This document shows, in pieces, positions 30,725 to 40,284 of a stretch of DNA of 64,000 nt. The stretch covers positions 62,001 to 126,000 of the forward strand of contig JAKVBG010000001.1 in assembly GCA_022447605.1 (NCBI GenBank). Direction: 5' to 3'. Source of the DNA: Mariniblastus sp. (lineage in GTDB: Bacteria > Planctomycetota > Planctomycetia > Pirellulales > Pirellulaceae). Numbering within the stretch: the first letter of the stretch is position 1; each line of letters starts with the position of its first letter. The notes below the pieces were generated by a model. The model worked only from the letters and a program-made list of their open reading frames with translations, had not been told where the DNA came from and did no database searches. Made by a program: the position numbers and the translations under genes.

Positions 30725-32089
30725 TCAGGAGATGATCTTCTGCATCACGTTACCATGCACATCGGTCAAGCGGAAATCCCGACCGGCATAGCGGTACGTC
30801 AGTTTTTCATGGTCCAGCCCCAGGAGGTGGAGCATCGTCGCATGCAGATCATGGAAATTGGTCCGGTCTTCGACCGCCGCAATACCGTTCTCGTCGGTGG
30901 CCCCGTGGCGCATCCCGCCTCGGACACCACCGCCACACATCCACATTGAAAATCCGGTGGCATTGTGATCGCGACCGTCATTCTTCTTGACATGCGGGGT
31001 TCGGCCAAACTCACCACCCCAAACAACCAGGGTATCCTCCAGCAACCCCCGACTCTCCAGGTCACTGATCATGGCAGCGATCGGCTGGTCGATCTGTTGA
31101 CAGTTGCGAACGAGATTTTTCTTCAACCCGTTGTGCTGATCCCAGTTGGCATGTGACAACTGAATGAACCGGACACCCGCCTCGGCAAACCGCCGAGCCA
31201 TCAGGCATTGGCGGCCAAAATCATCGGTGACTCCGTCACCAATGCCGTACTGCTTCAGGGTTGCCTGCGATTCATCCGCCATATCCAACAAGGTCGGGAT
31301 CTGCGATTGCATGCGGAAGGCGAGTTCGTACGACTCGATCACACCCTCCACTTGCGGGTCCACTTTCTGCTGTTTCAGCAAGTCCCGGTTCATCGACTGG
31401 ATCAAGTCGAGTTGATCGCGTTGCAAGGCCAGGTCAAATTCCGCGTGGGACAGATTCCCGACCTGGGCCTGCGCCAGATTCTGTCCCCGCCGACCAATCC
31501 GGGTTCCCTGGTACATGGCCGGTAAAAAGGCACTGCCATAATTCTGTGCCCCACCCAACTGCGGCTCCGGCTTGATCGTGATAAAGCCTGGCAGATCCTG
31601 GTTCTCGGTTCCCAGGCCGTACAAAGTCCAGGCACCCATACTGGGGCGCACAAAACGGAATTCGCCCGTGTGCAGTTGCAAATAGGCTTGCGGGTGAGCG
31701 GGGGTCTTGCCATACATGCCGTTGATCAGGCAGAGTTTGTCGGCATGTTGACCGAGGTGTGGAAACAGGTCGGATATGGGGATCCCACTTTCACCCTGCT
31801 GGCTGAATTTCCAGGGTGATTTCATCAAGGTTCGGTTACCCTGGGCCTTCTTGCCGTTGTTCTTGGCCAGGGCCGGCTTGTAATCAAACGTATCGACATG
31901 GGAAGGCCCCCCGCGCATGCTCAGGAAAATCACCCGCTTGGCCTTCGGTTCGAAATGCGGCTTTTTCGGCAACAGGGGATTGCTCGCCTCGTTTTCCTCG
32001 GCGGCGATCTGAGATGCCAGCCCGGCAAACGCGGCATAGCCAAAGCCCGTCCCTACCGTTTGCAACATCGAACGTCTTGAGAACAACAT
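30725..32089 (-). CDS. DUF1501 protein
   Basis: [64 protein letters not shown]; Tat-like N-term. Confidence 0.93.
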   Translation of the reverse strand: MLFSRRSMLQTVGTGFGYAAFAGLASQIAAEENEASNPLLPKKPHFEPKAKRVIFLSMRGGPSHVDTFDYKPALAKNNGKKAQGNRTLMKSPWKFSQQGESGIPISDLFPHLGQHADKLCLINGMYGKTPAHPQAYLQLHTGEFRFVRPSMGAWTLYGLGTENQDLPGFITIKPEPQLGGAQNYGSAFLPAMYQGTRIGRRGQNLAQAQVGNLSHAEFDLALQRDQLDLIQSMNRDLLKQQKVDPQVEGVIESYELAFRMQSQIPTLLDMADESQATLKQYGIGDGVTDDFGRQCLMARRFAEAGVRFIQLSHANWDQHNGLKKNLVRNCQQIDQPIAAMISDLESRGLLEDTLVVWGGEFGRTPHVKKNDGRDHNATGFSMWMCGGGVRGGMRHGATDENGIAAVEDRTNFHDLHATMLHLLGLDHEKLTYRYAGRDFRLTDVHGNVMQKIIS

Positions 32090-32159
32090 GTAACTCCCTT
32101 TTCACTTTCGTAAGACCGTCGCTCCCGGCCGCTCGCAGCAACCATCCGGGAGAGCACCG

Positions 32160-34715
32160 TCAGTTAAGGATCCTGAATTCTCCGCTGGCATACAGGGCCT
32201 GGCAAAATGCGGCCAGGGCCAACTGTTCCGCCTCAGCTTCCTTCGTATTCTTGTCGATCAGTTTCTGACGGGTCGATTCCACGAACCGGGCCCCTCGTTT
32301 CAGTTCGTCGGCCGAGGGTGACCGGGTGATCACCGACTGGTAGGCTGCCACGATCTGCTCCGACCTCGGTTCACCCGCCCGGCTCAAACGCTCAGCCAAT
32401 TTCTTGCTCTGTTCAATCACAAAACTGGAGTTCATCATGAACAGCGCCTGGGTCGGAACGGTGGTGACCATCCGGTCACCGATCAGGATACTCGGCTCGG
32501 CAAAATCGAAAACACGCAAGGCCTCGGGGACCGCATTTCTCACCACTGGCAGATAGACACTGCGCTGGGTCATCTCGATGTCAAAGGCGTCCTCGGTCAC
32601 GCCCCGCCCAATTCCCTGGGTACTCTTGTACTTGGCAACCACGGATGATTCGGGGCGCGTCAAATCGAGTTCACCCGCCGACAACAGAATCGAGTCCCGC
32701 AGCACTTCTGCATCGAGTCGACGCGAATTCATTCGCCACAGCAATCGGTTGTCAGGATCGGCAGTGTAATTGGATGGATCGTAGTCTCCTCCCAGCTGGT
32801 AGGTCTCGCTCAACATGATTTCGCGGATCATCTTCTTAAAGGACCAGCCGTTTTCCACCAGTCGAACTGCCAGGAAATCGAGCAACCGCGGGTGCGTCGG
32901 CCGCTCGCCCGATTCTCCAAAATTATCCACTGTGCGAACAATTCCCTCGCCAAACAGGTGTCGCCAGATTCGATTGACGGTCACCCGGGCGGTCAGCGGG
33001 TTGTCAGAAGAAACCAGCCAGTTGGCAAATTCCAGCCGACCACTCTTTTCCCGGTCGACAATCTCCTCGCGTTCCTGTTCCCCCAGTACTGTCAGGAACC
33101 CCCGCGGCACTTTCTTTCCCTTGGCCGTCACTTCACCGCGAATCAGCACGTTGCAATCCACGCACGGCCCATCGGAAACTCCCATGGCGCTTTCCACACC
33201 TTCGGGCCCCGATTGGCGAAGCTGGTTCAACTGTTGCTGCAACAGCCTCTGGCGCCGTCTCAGATCGGCCAGTTTTTTGGCATTCTCCTTCGCTTTTGTC
33301 CTGTCCGCTTTGGCTTGTCCCTTGTTCTCATTCGCTTTCGAATTACCCGCCTTCTTGTTCTTGGCCGCATTGTTGGCTGCCGCCACGGCCTTATTTCGAT
33401 TCGCGACCTGTTTTTTGATCTCGTTCAGACTTGCCGTCAGTTTCTTTATTTTCTGTGCATGTTCCTGCTTGACCTGCTTTTCACGTGTCGGATCATCGCT
33501 GATGCTCATCAGGGGGGTCGCCTGCCTGGAGCCGCCTCCGCCGCGGCCGAACAAGGTCTGGGTACTCCTGAGAATACCGGCCAGGGCATAGTAATCGTCC
33601 GTCGAAATCGGATCGAATTTATGATCATGACAACGGGCACAAGCCACGGTCATCGCCATGGTAGAGCGGCAAATCACATCGATCTGCTCATCCACCATGT
33701 CCATTGCAAACACCTCTTTGCTGCGCTCATTCAACAGCTTCGGACCAATCGCCAGGAACCCGGTTCCCACCTTTGCTTCCACAGCATCCTGATCCTTCAT
33801 TGGCGCCAGTTGATCACCGGCTATCTGTTCCTGCACAAAACGAGAGAATGGCTTATCGTTGTTGAACGAGTCGATGACATAGTTGCGGTAACGCCAGGCG
33901 TGGGGAAACAGGAAATTCCGTTCTCGGCCGTTGGACTCCGCGAAGCGCGCCACGTCCAGCCAGTGACGCCCCCACCGTTCCCCGAACTGCGGGGAAGCCA
34001 GTAAACGATCGATCAGCTTTTCCCGTTTTTTCGGGGACTGGTCCGCAAGATACGACTGAACCTGAGCCTCGGTCGGCGGAATACCGACCAGGTTGATGTA
34101 ATCGCGGCGCAGCAGTCGTTCTTCGTCAGCCTTGGCCACCGGCTTCAAGCCAGCCTCTTCCAGTTTTGTCTTGACGAAGCGATCGATGCCTGAGCGATTC
34201 CAACGCTGGTCTTTTACTTTGGGTGGATCGACTGTACGAGGTTTCTGGAATGCCCAGAAATCCCGACCTTGCTCGAAATCGATGGACGACTTTCGCTGGG
34301 CCTTCGCCTTGCCACCACGGGGATCCGGGGCGCCCATTTTGACCCACGCCTCAAAATTGCGTATCACGCTGGCGGGCAATTGCTTGCCGGGAGGCATTTC
34401 AAATGATTCGTGCTTCATCGCACTGATAATCAGGCTTCCCTCCAGATCACCCGGGACAACACCGTGACCGGAATCACCGCCCCGACGAATTCCCTCACGG
34501 GTGTCGAGTGAAAACCCCCCTTTGGTCTTACCCGAATCCGCAGAGTGGCACTGGTAACAATGCTTGACCAAGGCCGGTCGAATCTTCGTTTCAAAGAACT
34601 TGACCTGCCCCGGCTTCAAGTCCTCCCCGCGTGTACTGGGCAACAGAACCAGCATTCCCGCCAGGAAAAAACCGCACCACGAAAGCCGGGGTAAATTGGA
34701 AAGAAAAATGCTCAT
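32160..34715 (-). CDS. PSCyt1/DUF1549/DUF1553 protein with K/A-rich coiled-coil insertion
   Basis: KHCYQCHSADSGKTKGGFSLDTREGIRRGG; WLDVARFAESNG; NRIWRHLFGEGIVRTVDNFGESGERPTHP; signal peptide from M at 34715. Confidence 0.92.
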   Translation of the reverse strand: MSIFLSNLPRLSWCGFFLAGMLVLLPSTRGEDLKPGQVKFFETKIRPALVKHCYQCHSADSGKTKGGFSLDTREGIRRGGDSGHGVVPGDLEGSLIISAMKHESFEMPPGKQLPASVIRNFEAWVKMGAPDPRGGKAKAQRKSSIDFEQGRDFWAFQKPRTVDPPKVKDQRWNRSGIDRFVKTKLEEAGLKPVAKADEERLLRRDYINLVGIPPTEAQVQSYLADQSPKKREKLIDRLLASPQFGERWGRHWLDVARFAESNGRERNFLFPHAWRYRNYVIDSFNNDKPFSRFVQEQIAGDQLAPMKDQDAVEAKVGTGFLAIGPKLLNERSKEVFAMDMVDEQIDVICRSTMAMTVACARCHDHKFDPISTDDYYALAGILRSTQTLFGRGGGGSRQATPLMSISDDPTREKQVKQEHAQKIKKLTASLNEIKKQVANRNKAVAAANNAAKNKKAGNSKANENKGQAKADRTKAKENAKKLADLRRRQRLLQQQLNQLRQSGPEGVESAMGVSDGPCVDCNVLIRGEVTAKGKKVPRGFLTVLGEQEREEIVDREKSGRLEFANWLVSSDNPLTARVTVNRIWRHLFGEGIVRTVDNFGESGERPTHPRLLDFLAVRLVENGWSFKKMIREIMLSETYQLGGDYDPSNYTADPDNRLLWRMNSRRLDAEVLRDSILLSAGELDLTRPESSVVAKYKSTQGIGRGVTEDAFDIEMTQRSVYLPVVRNAVPEALRVFDFAEPSILIGDRMVTTVPTQALFMMNSSFVIEQSKKLAERLSRAGEPRSEQIVAAYQSVITRSPSADELKRGARFVESTRQKLIDKNTKEAEAEQLALAAFCQALYASGEFRILN

Positions 34716-35030
34716 GTCATCCGTTTCGAAAGCAACGCAGCCTTTATCCCAAATCGAACCGGGACACGCATCCACGTTAATCATTTGGCCATCATTCAAT
34801 CAATTATGTCAGCTCGGCGGTCCCTGACAATCTGGTTTTCCCGCCTGCAGTGATAAAGCGTGGCAAATCGAACTGTTTATGCTCAAAAAACGGCTCCATC
34901 ACCAAGTTCAACAATTGGCAACCGGCTATTTTTCAACAGGCCGAAACCTAACAATTTGATCTGCAGGTACAGGTGCACCTATAATCAGCTCGCAACTTTT
35001 CCTGGTCGAACGAGTCAGGCAGGTACCACG

Positions 35031-36362
35031 ATGAAACATTTCTTCTGTTTGTCGCTTTTTACCGCACTATTGACCACCGTGAATGTAACGGCCCAGGATA
35101 TCCAGAAACAGCGCAACGAGGCCGTTGTCGAGGACAAGAAAAACCTCAAACAGAACGAGAACTGGATCTACGACGATTTCGAGACGGCTCATCAGCAGGC
35201 GGCCAGGTCCAAAAAGCCACTGATGGTCGTTTTCCGCTGAATCCCGTGACACGCCTGCAATGGCTTTGACGGGCAGGTTGTCCGTCGCGAAGGTGAGCTG
35301 GAAAATCTGATTGACGAGTTTGTCTGTGTGCGCCTGGTCAAGGCGAACGAGCTCAACCTGGCCCAGTTCCAGTTTGACTACGACCTGACCTTTGCCGTGT
35401 TGTTCATGAACACCGACCGAACCATCTACGGTCGGTACGGCACACGAAGCTCAGTGGAGGACGCCGAAAAACATATGTCCATGCAAGGACTGGCTGCCAC
35501 CATGCGGGGTGTGCTGGAAATCCACGAGGGTGACCTCGAGGTCGACCTCTCGGGAAAACAGTCTTTGGAAACCGATTACAGGACTCCCAATGATCTCCCC
35601 TCGCTGGCCGGAAAATTCAAATCGGATCTCGATTACCAGGGTGCCGTAGCCAAGAACTGTTTGCACTGTCACCAGATTCAGGATGCGCAACGTGAGATCT
35701 ACCGCGCCAGCGGTCAACCGATCCCCGATCGACTGCTTTTTCCTCACCCCCATCCGAGCGTGATCGGGCTGGTCATCAACCCCGATACCAAGGCAACCGT
35801 GCAAAAGGTTGTTCCCGCTTCGCCTGCTGACCGAGCAGGGTTACGGCCGGGCGACAAGATCCTGTCAATCGACAACCAACCGATCCTATCGATTGCCGAT
35901 ATTCAGTGGGCCTTACACACGGCACCCGACCGGGGTGCCTTGGAGGTGGAAATCTCACGTGGTGACAGGCAGATTTCCAAGAAGGTCCGCCTCGGAAAAG
36001 ACTGGCGATTCTACGGTGACCTGACCTGGAGAGTGACGAGCTGGCCGCTGCGCCGCATGGGAACCGGGGGGATCGTCTTCCGACCAGCCACGGACCAGCA
36101 GCGCAAGGCGAACGGCATACCGGAAGACGTGATGGCGTTGCGAGTCCACTCTCTCGGCAAGTACGGTCCCCATGGGGCAGCCACACGGGCCGGCGTCAAA
36201 AAGGATGACATCATGACCCGTTACGATGGGCATGCCGAAAACTGGACGCCCAGTCAACTACTCGGTTATATCGGCAAGTTCACGCGGACGGGACAAAAAA
36301 TCCAGGTCACGATGCTCCGCAAAGGACAGCCCAAACAGCTCACCCTGCCAATCCAGAAATAG
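35031..36362 (+). CDS. Putative selenoprotein: secreted thioredoxin-like domain with UxxU motif + CxxCH haem motif + PDZ domain
   Basis: ORFs ending 35240 and starting 35328 are in the same frame; read-through of TGA 35238-35240 and TGA 35247-35249 gives ...KPLMVVFRUIPUHACNGFDGQVVRREGELENLIDEFVCVRLVKANELNLAQFQFDYDLTFAVLFMN..., a Trx-like fold with U at CxxC positions, then AKNCLHCH and a PDZ region ASPADRAGLRPGDKILSIDNQPI. Confidence 0.85.
35248..35282 (+). promoter_or_regulatory. Candidate bacterial SECIS hairpin
   Basis: GACA-(C)-GCCTGC / loop AATGGCTTTGACGG / GCAGGT-TGTC: 10 pairs including one G-U, with one bulged C; begins within the second TGA. Confidence 0.5.
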
Positions 36363-36382
36363 CGACCCCGGGGCCGCGCTTG

Positions 36383-37318
36383 TCAGACCGTGACCAGTTT
36401 GTCGCCAGCGATCGAGGCGGCGATCCCATCCCACAGAGAAATTCTCTGCAGCAAAGTCTTCCTGGCCGCTTCCCCGGCGCGGTTCCATTTCGCTTCATCC
36501 TGGCCGCACAAGCTGGTCAGCAGCAAAGCGGCCATCGGCCCGTGGGTTTCTCCGTCCAGCTCGATGTGGCGATTGAGGTAGTACTCAAAGCAGGACAGCT
36601 GACCCTTCAGTTCCCGGTTCAAATTGCCCACGATCTGATTGAACATGTCGGGGATCAGGTCTTCCCGTCCAAACAGGAAAACGGCTGCCATCTCTTCCGG
36701 CTGACCCTGTTCAATAACCGCAAACGTCTGTGTGACAAAGTCACGTACATGTTCTGGCAAATCGACCTCGTGCAGGCAAACCTCGATCGGCTTGCCCCGT
36801 CCGACAACCTGCAACAATTGATCGATCCACTGGGTCGAAGCGCCGACCTGCTTCATCGCCTGGCAATACATACCAAAATGACTGACGTACTCGCCATCGG
36901 GACCCTCATCCGACTCTTCCGCCAGGACGATTTCGTTCACGAGCCGGGCCGCCAATCGGTTTTCATGCGGAACCCAGGGGACTTGGCTACGGCAGTACTC
37001 CTGCTGCAATGCCTTTAACAGTGACATAAAGTCCCATACCGCAAAGACGTGTTGCTCCATAAAACATTTCAAGACATCGACATCATTCAGATGCGAATAG
37101 ACCGGGTGATTGCATAGTTGACGACGGAGCGGATCAAGTTCCCCGTTCAATGTTTTAAATTTTTCCTGGCTCACTTTCAGACTCAAAATCAAGGTGGGAT
37201 CGATGGGTAGGCAGACGGTTTTATCCGTCGTCTCTGGGGAGAAACCGCACAAAGGACGTCGTTGGCAACGGCCACTTTTGGCTCTGCGCGGAATTTCTGG
37301 CATTATGCACACCAGCAC
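36383..37318 (-). CDS. DUF3050-like (haem-oxygenase-like fold) protein; start uncertain
   Basis: LNGELDPLRRQLCNHPVYSHLNDVDVLKCFMEQHVFAVWDFMSLLKALQQEYCRSQVPWVPH...HFGMYCQAM...LNRHIELDGETHGPMA. Confidence 0.78.
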   Translation of the reverse strand: MLVCIMPEIPRRAKSGRCQRRPLCGFSPETTDKTVCLPIDPTLILSLKVSQEKFKTLNGELDPLRRQLCNHPVYSHLNDVDVLKCFMEQHVFAVWDFMSLLKALQQEYCRSQVPWVPHENRLAARLVNEIVLAEESDEGPDGEYVSHFGMYCQAMKQVGASTQWIDQLLQVVGRGKPIEVCLHEVDLPEHVRDFVTQTFAVIEQGQPEEMAAVFLFGREDLIPDMFNQIVGNLNRELKGQLSCFEYYLNRHIELDGETHGPMAALLLTSLCGQDEAKWNRAGEAARKTLLQRISLWDGIAASIAGDKLVTV

Positions 37319-37421
37319 GTTTCTGGGTAGTTGAAATGCGTACCGCGAAGCGGCAAAACGGAAAACTTAACAATCTTTACGCTGGAGGATTGCCTGCGGT
37401 CAAAAGCAGGATTGGCCGGTC

Positions 37422-38687
37422 TCAGGAACCCTGATCCTCGGAACTCCGTTCCTCGGGCCGGGTGGGTGGCAACTGATCAGCGTACTGAAACAGCAGGCGA
37501 ATCAGGGAACTTTCGAAGCGATCATTTTTCGGCTCGGTGTTCATCAGCAGGATGACCCCCACCCCATCCTCCGGCCGATAACCCATGAAGGTCAGCACCC
37601 CCGGGTCTCCCCCGTCATGGCCGAGTACCGCTTGGCCAGCCGTCTTGGAAAAGTACCAGGCCAAGCCCTGTTTCGGCGCTATTTTTGGAAAAGCAATTTT
37701 ACGCATCTCCTGCACCGAATCCTGGCTCAACACACGAACGTCATCCAGTTGACCATCATTGATGAAACAGGCCAGGAAACGGGCCAGCTGCGGGGCAGAG
37801 ATCTTCAAGGTACCCGATGGCCAATCGAGGTAACCGTGGTGTCCCAACGGTTTCATCTCGCCACGCTTTTTCTTCCATTGGTACGGCATCGCGATCTTCG
37901 ACCGGTCCATCCCCGCCAGGCGAAAACGGCTCCCCTCAATACCGAGAGGTTGCAGCAGGCTCTCTTCACAGAGCTGCTCAAACGGAACACCGGCTACGAG
38001 TTCGGCCACACCGGCGACCAGCGCAAATCCGACGTTCGAGTATTTTTGACGTGTTCCGGGAGCCCAGTCGTAGTAATTCTTTTTCCGGTTGTAATACTTG
38101 CCGGTCGACTGAAAGTAGTCACCCAGGGATGGAAGCAGGGGCTCTGGGAAATCACCATTCTTGACCCAGAAACCCTCCAACACGTCCCAGTTATCCTTGA
38201 TGCCGGCCGTGTGGGTCAGCAGTTGTCTCAGTGTGATGGGTGACTCGGGATGGCGCGGATTGCGAACCGAGTAGGGCAGGATCGTATCGACGTCGACGTC
38301 GAGCGAAAGCTTGCCCTGTTCGACCAGCTGCATCACGACCGAGGCCGTAATCGTCTTGGAGATCGAGGCGACCTGGAAATACGTCTGGTCGGTAACCGGC
38401 TGTTGTTGCTCGATATTGGCCCAACCGTAACTGCCTGACCAAACGGGCCTCCCCTCCTTGACGATCGCTGCCGCCAGCCCGGGGATCCGGGACGATTTCA
38501 TCTGTTCCAGAATGCTGCGGTCAAGATCCGACGCCGGTTCGGGCCCGGGCAATGGGTCGAACGGAGATTCCAGTCGGCTCTCCTCCGGTCGATCGGATTG
38601 CGCTGCCAGCGGCAGTGTAGCGAAGCTGGCGGACCAGAGGATCGTGAACAGGGTGAATCGCTGTAAGTATTTCACGTTGTTTTCCAA
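37422..38687 (-). CDS. Serine hydrolase / class C beta-lactamase family protein
   Basis: FQVASISKTITASVVMQLVEQGKLSLDVDV (SxxK); YSNVGFALV (YxN); signal peptide. Confidence 0.9.
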   Translation of the reverse strand: MENNVKYLQRFTLFTILWSASFATLPLAAQSDRPEESRLESPFDPLPGPEPASDLDRSILEQMKSSRIPGLAAAIVKEGRPVWSGSYGWANIEQQQPVTDQTYFQVASISKTITASVVMQLVEQGKLSLDVDVDTILPYSVRNPRHPESPITLRQLLTHTAGIKDNWDVLEGFWVKNGDFPEPLLPSLGDYFQSTGKYYNRKKNYYDWAPGTRQKYSNVGFALVAGVAELVAGVPFEQLCEESLLQPLGIEGSRFRLAGMDRSKIAMPYQWKKKRGEMKPLGHHGYLDWPSGTLKISAPQLARFLACFINDGQLDDVRVLSQDSVQEMRKIAFPKIAPKQGLAWYFSKTAGQAVLGHDGGDPGVLTFMGYRPEDGVGVILLMNTEPKNDRFESSLIRLLFQYADQLPPTRPEERSSEDQGS

Positions 38688-38880
38688 ATGCTGGGGTTAG
38701 TCGATGATATCCGGTGGACGCAGGCATTGTGTGTCGCGCCTTCCCCTTGGCTCTCCCAGTGCCTGTTATCCTCGACCAGGATCATGTGGAGTGCAAACAC
38801 CCTGAAACGGTATGCGCAGTGTTACCGCAGAAAGCTGCCGTTGCAAGTCAAAATCAAAGGCTCTCCGGTCAGAACGATTC

Positions 38881-40062
38881 CTATTGGGCGCCCATCTGCA
38901 GATAGCCAGGGCCAACCGCCTTGAGCGCCTGCGGCCTGACCTGGCTGGCCACATCCCGGTCGGACGCTATGCGAAGCGCAACGGCCAAGGGGAAGGCACC
39001 GGGCGGTGCACCGGGCGTAAAACGTCCCTGGCCGACAAATTCGCCCTTCAAGACAAGATCGAAACGGGTGAGCGCTCCCTGGTCAAGCTCGACGTGGCCC
39101 CGAATGTCGGCGCGGTACGACCGTTTCCCATCGTCGGTCGCCAGGTTCACGCTACCCTGTACCGCACCGTCACTTCCCATCTGGATAGCCAGGGACTCGA
39201 TCTGCCGGTCGGACCACATCGGCGCTTCCCCCCGCGTGTTGTCGACCGCGTGAAAACGAACCAGTTTCCTGGCCAGCGAATCGGGAAACTGGCCTTCGGC
39301 CAACTGCTCAATTTCGGCCGCGTAGATCCACAGGTTGTCCCGACCGACAGCATTCTGCATGATCTGGCGGTAGGGAGCGTCACTTTCCGGGTAACCACCC
39401 AGCACCTTCGTGTTCACCTGGATAACGACCGCACCTGGCGGCTGGTTGGCAGGGATCCTGGGCCGTTGGTCACCCGCCTGGATCGGTTCGGCCGGTTCAC
39501 TCGAAACATTGGTAAGGGCCTGTTGCATCAAACTTTTGATCCGTTCGGGCCCCCGGCTGTTGCTGTAATGCAACAACTGGCCATTGGCCCTCAGAATATA
39601 GAACCCCTGGGTGGAAAGTTTCATGTCGTCGCGCGGCCCTTGCCTGGCGATCTGCTGGTAGAAACGGCCTTCACGATCCTCCTCTTTCCGCTGGTACCAT
39701 TGGTCAAAAGCGACCGGTACAAAATTCGTCTGCAACATGCGGATGATCTCTGGATCGGCAAACGTCGACGCCCGGTCGACCACGCCGTTGTTTCAGGTGC
39801 AACCCAAGGGATGCCCATCCATCGCCCAGATAAAAATCGGCTTCCCTTCAGTCACGGCCACATTCTGCGCCGTGATCAGGGAAGTCTGCCAGGGGATCGA
39901 CTTCCACAATTCATTGGTCGGGTGCAATTCGTCATGCAAACGATGAAATTCGGATTCACCCAATTGCCAAGCCGGGCAGGGCAGGGCCCAGGTGCAAGCC
40001 AGGCCAACGAGGGCCAGACGGAAAGTACCGAACAGGAATCGCACTGGTGACATGGCAAACAA
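38881..40062 (-). CDS. Putative selenoprotein: secreted thioredoxin-like protein with GCTU motif
   Basis: Minus ORFs 39793..40062 and 38881..39783 are in the same frame, interrupted only by TGA at 39793-39795: ...AVTEGKPIFIWAMDGHPLGCTUNNGVVDRASTFADPEIIRMLQTNFVPVAFDQWY.... Confidence 0.85.
39756..39787 (-). promoter_or_regulatory. Candidate bacterial SECIS hairpin
   Basis: Minus-strand after TGA: AACAA-CGGC-GTG-GTCGAC-CGGGC-GTCGAC-GTTT-GCCG; a 17-nt apical hairpin begins 12 nt after the UGA, with an outer CGGC/GCCG stem. Confidence 0.6.
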
Positions 40063-40284
40063 CTCAACGGGTTACGGGAATCATCGGGGCGTTAACAAAA
40101 ATCTGAGCAGCTTAGCATAGGGAATCAGACCACTGACGTCGAATGATTTTACCCAGGCCACATCCGGCGGCCGTTTTCAGCAGGAAAACCATCAAGAAAA
40201 TCAAGGCACTCCCAGCCAAAAACCGGTTGCTAACCCATTCTTCAACATCTTGTTCTACTTGACCCGAATGAGGCCGTTCCACGA

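Noticed and set aside
35238-35327. Pseudogene or frameshift explanation for the Trx/PDZ gene
   Set aside because: No frame change occurs; only TGA stops interrupt, exactly at CxxC-equivalent positions, and the sequence after is well preserved. Sec read-through is more economical, although Sec machinery cannot be verified in this window.
38812-40050. 412-aa plus-strand ORF
   Set aside because: Antisense to the GCTU selenoprotein candidate; R/H/P-rich shadow sequence. The minus-strand reading has signal peptide and Trx-like motif.
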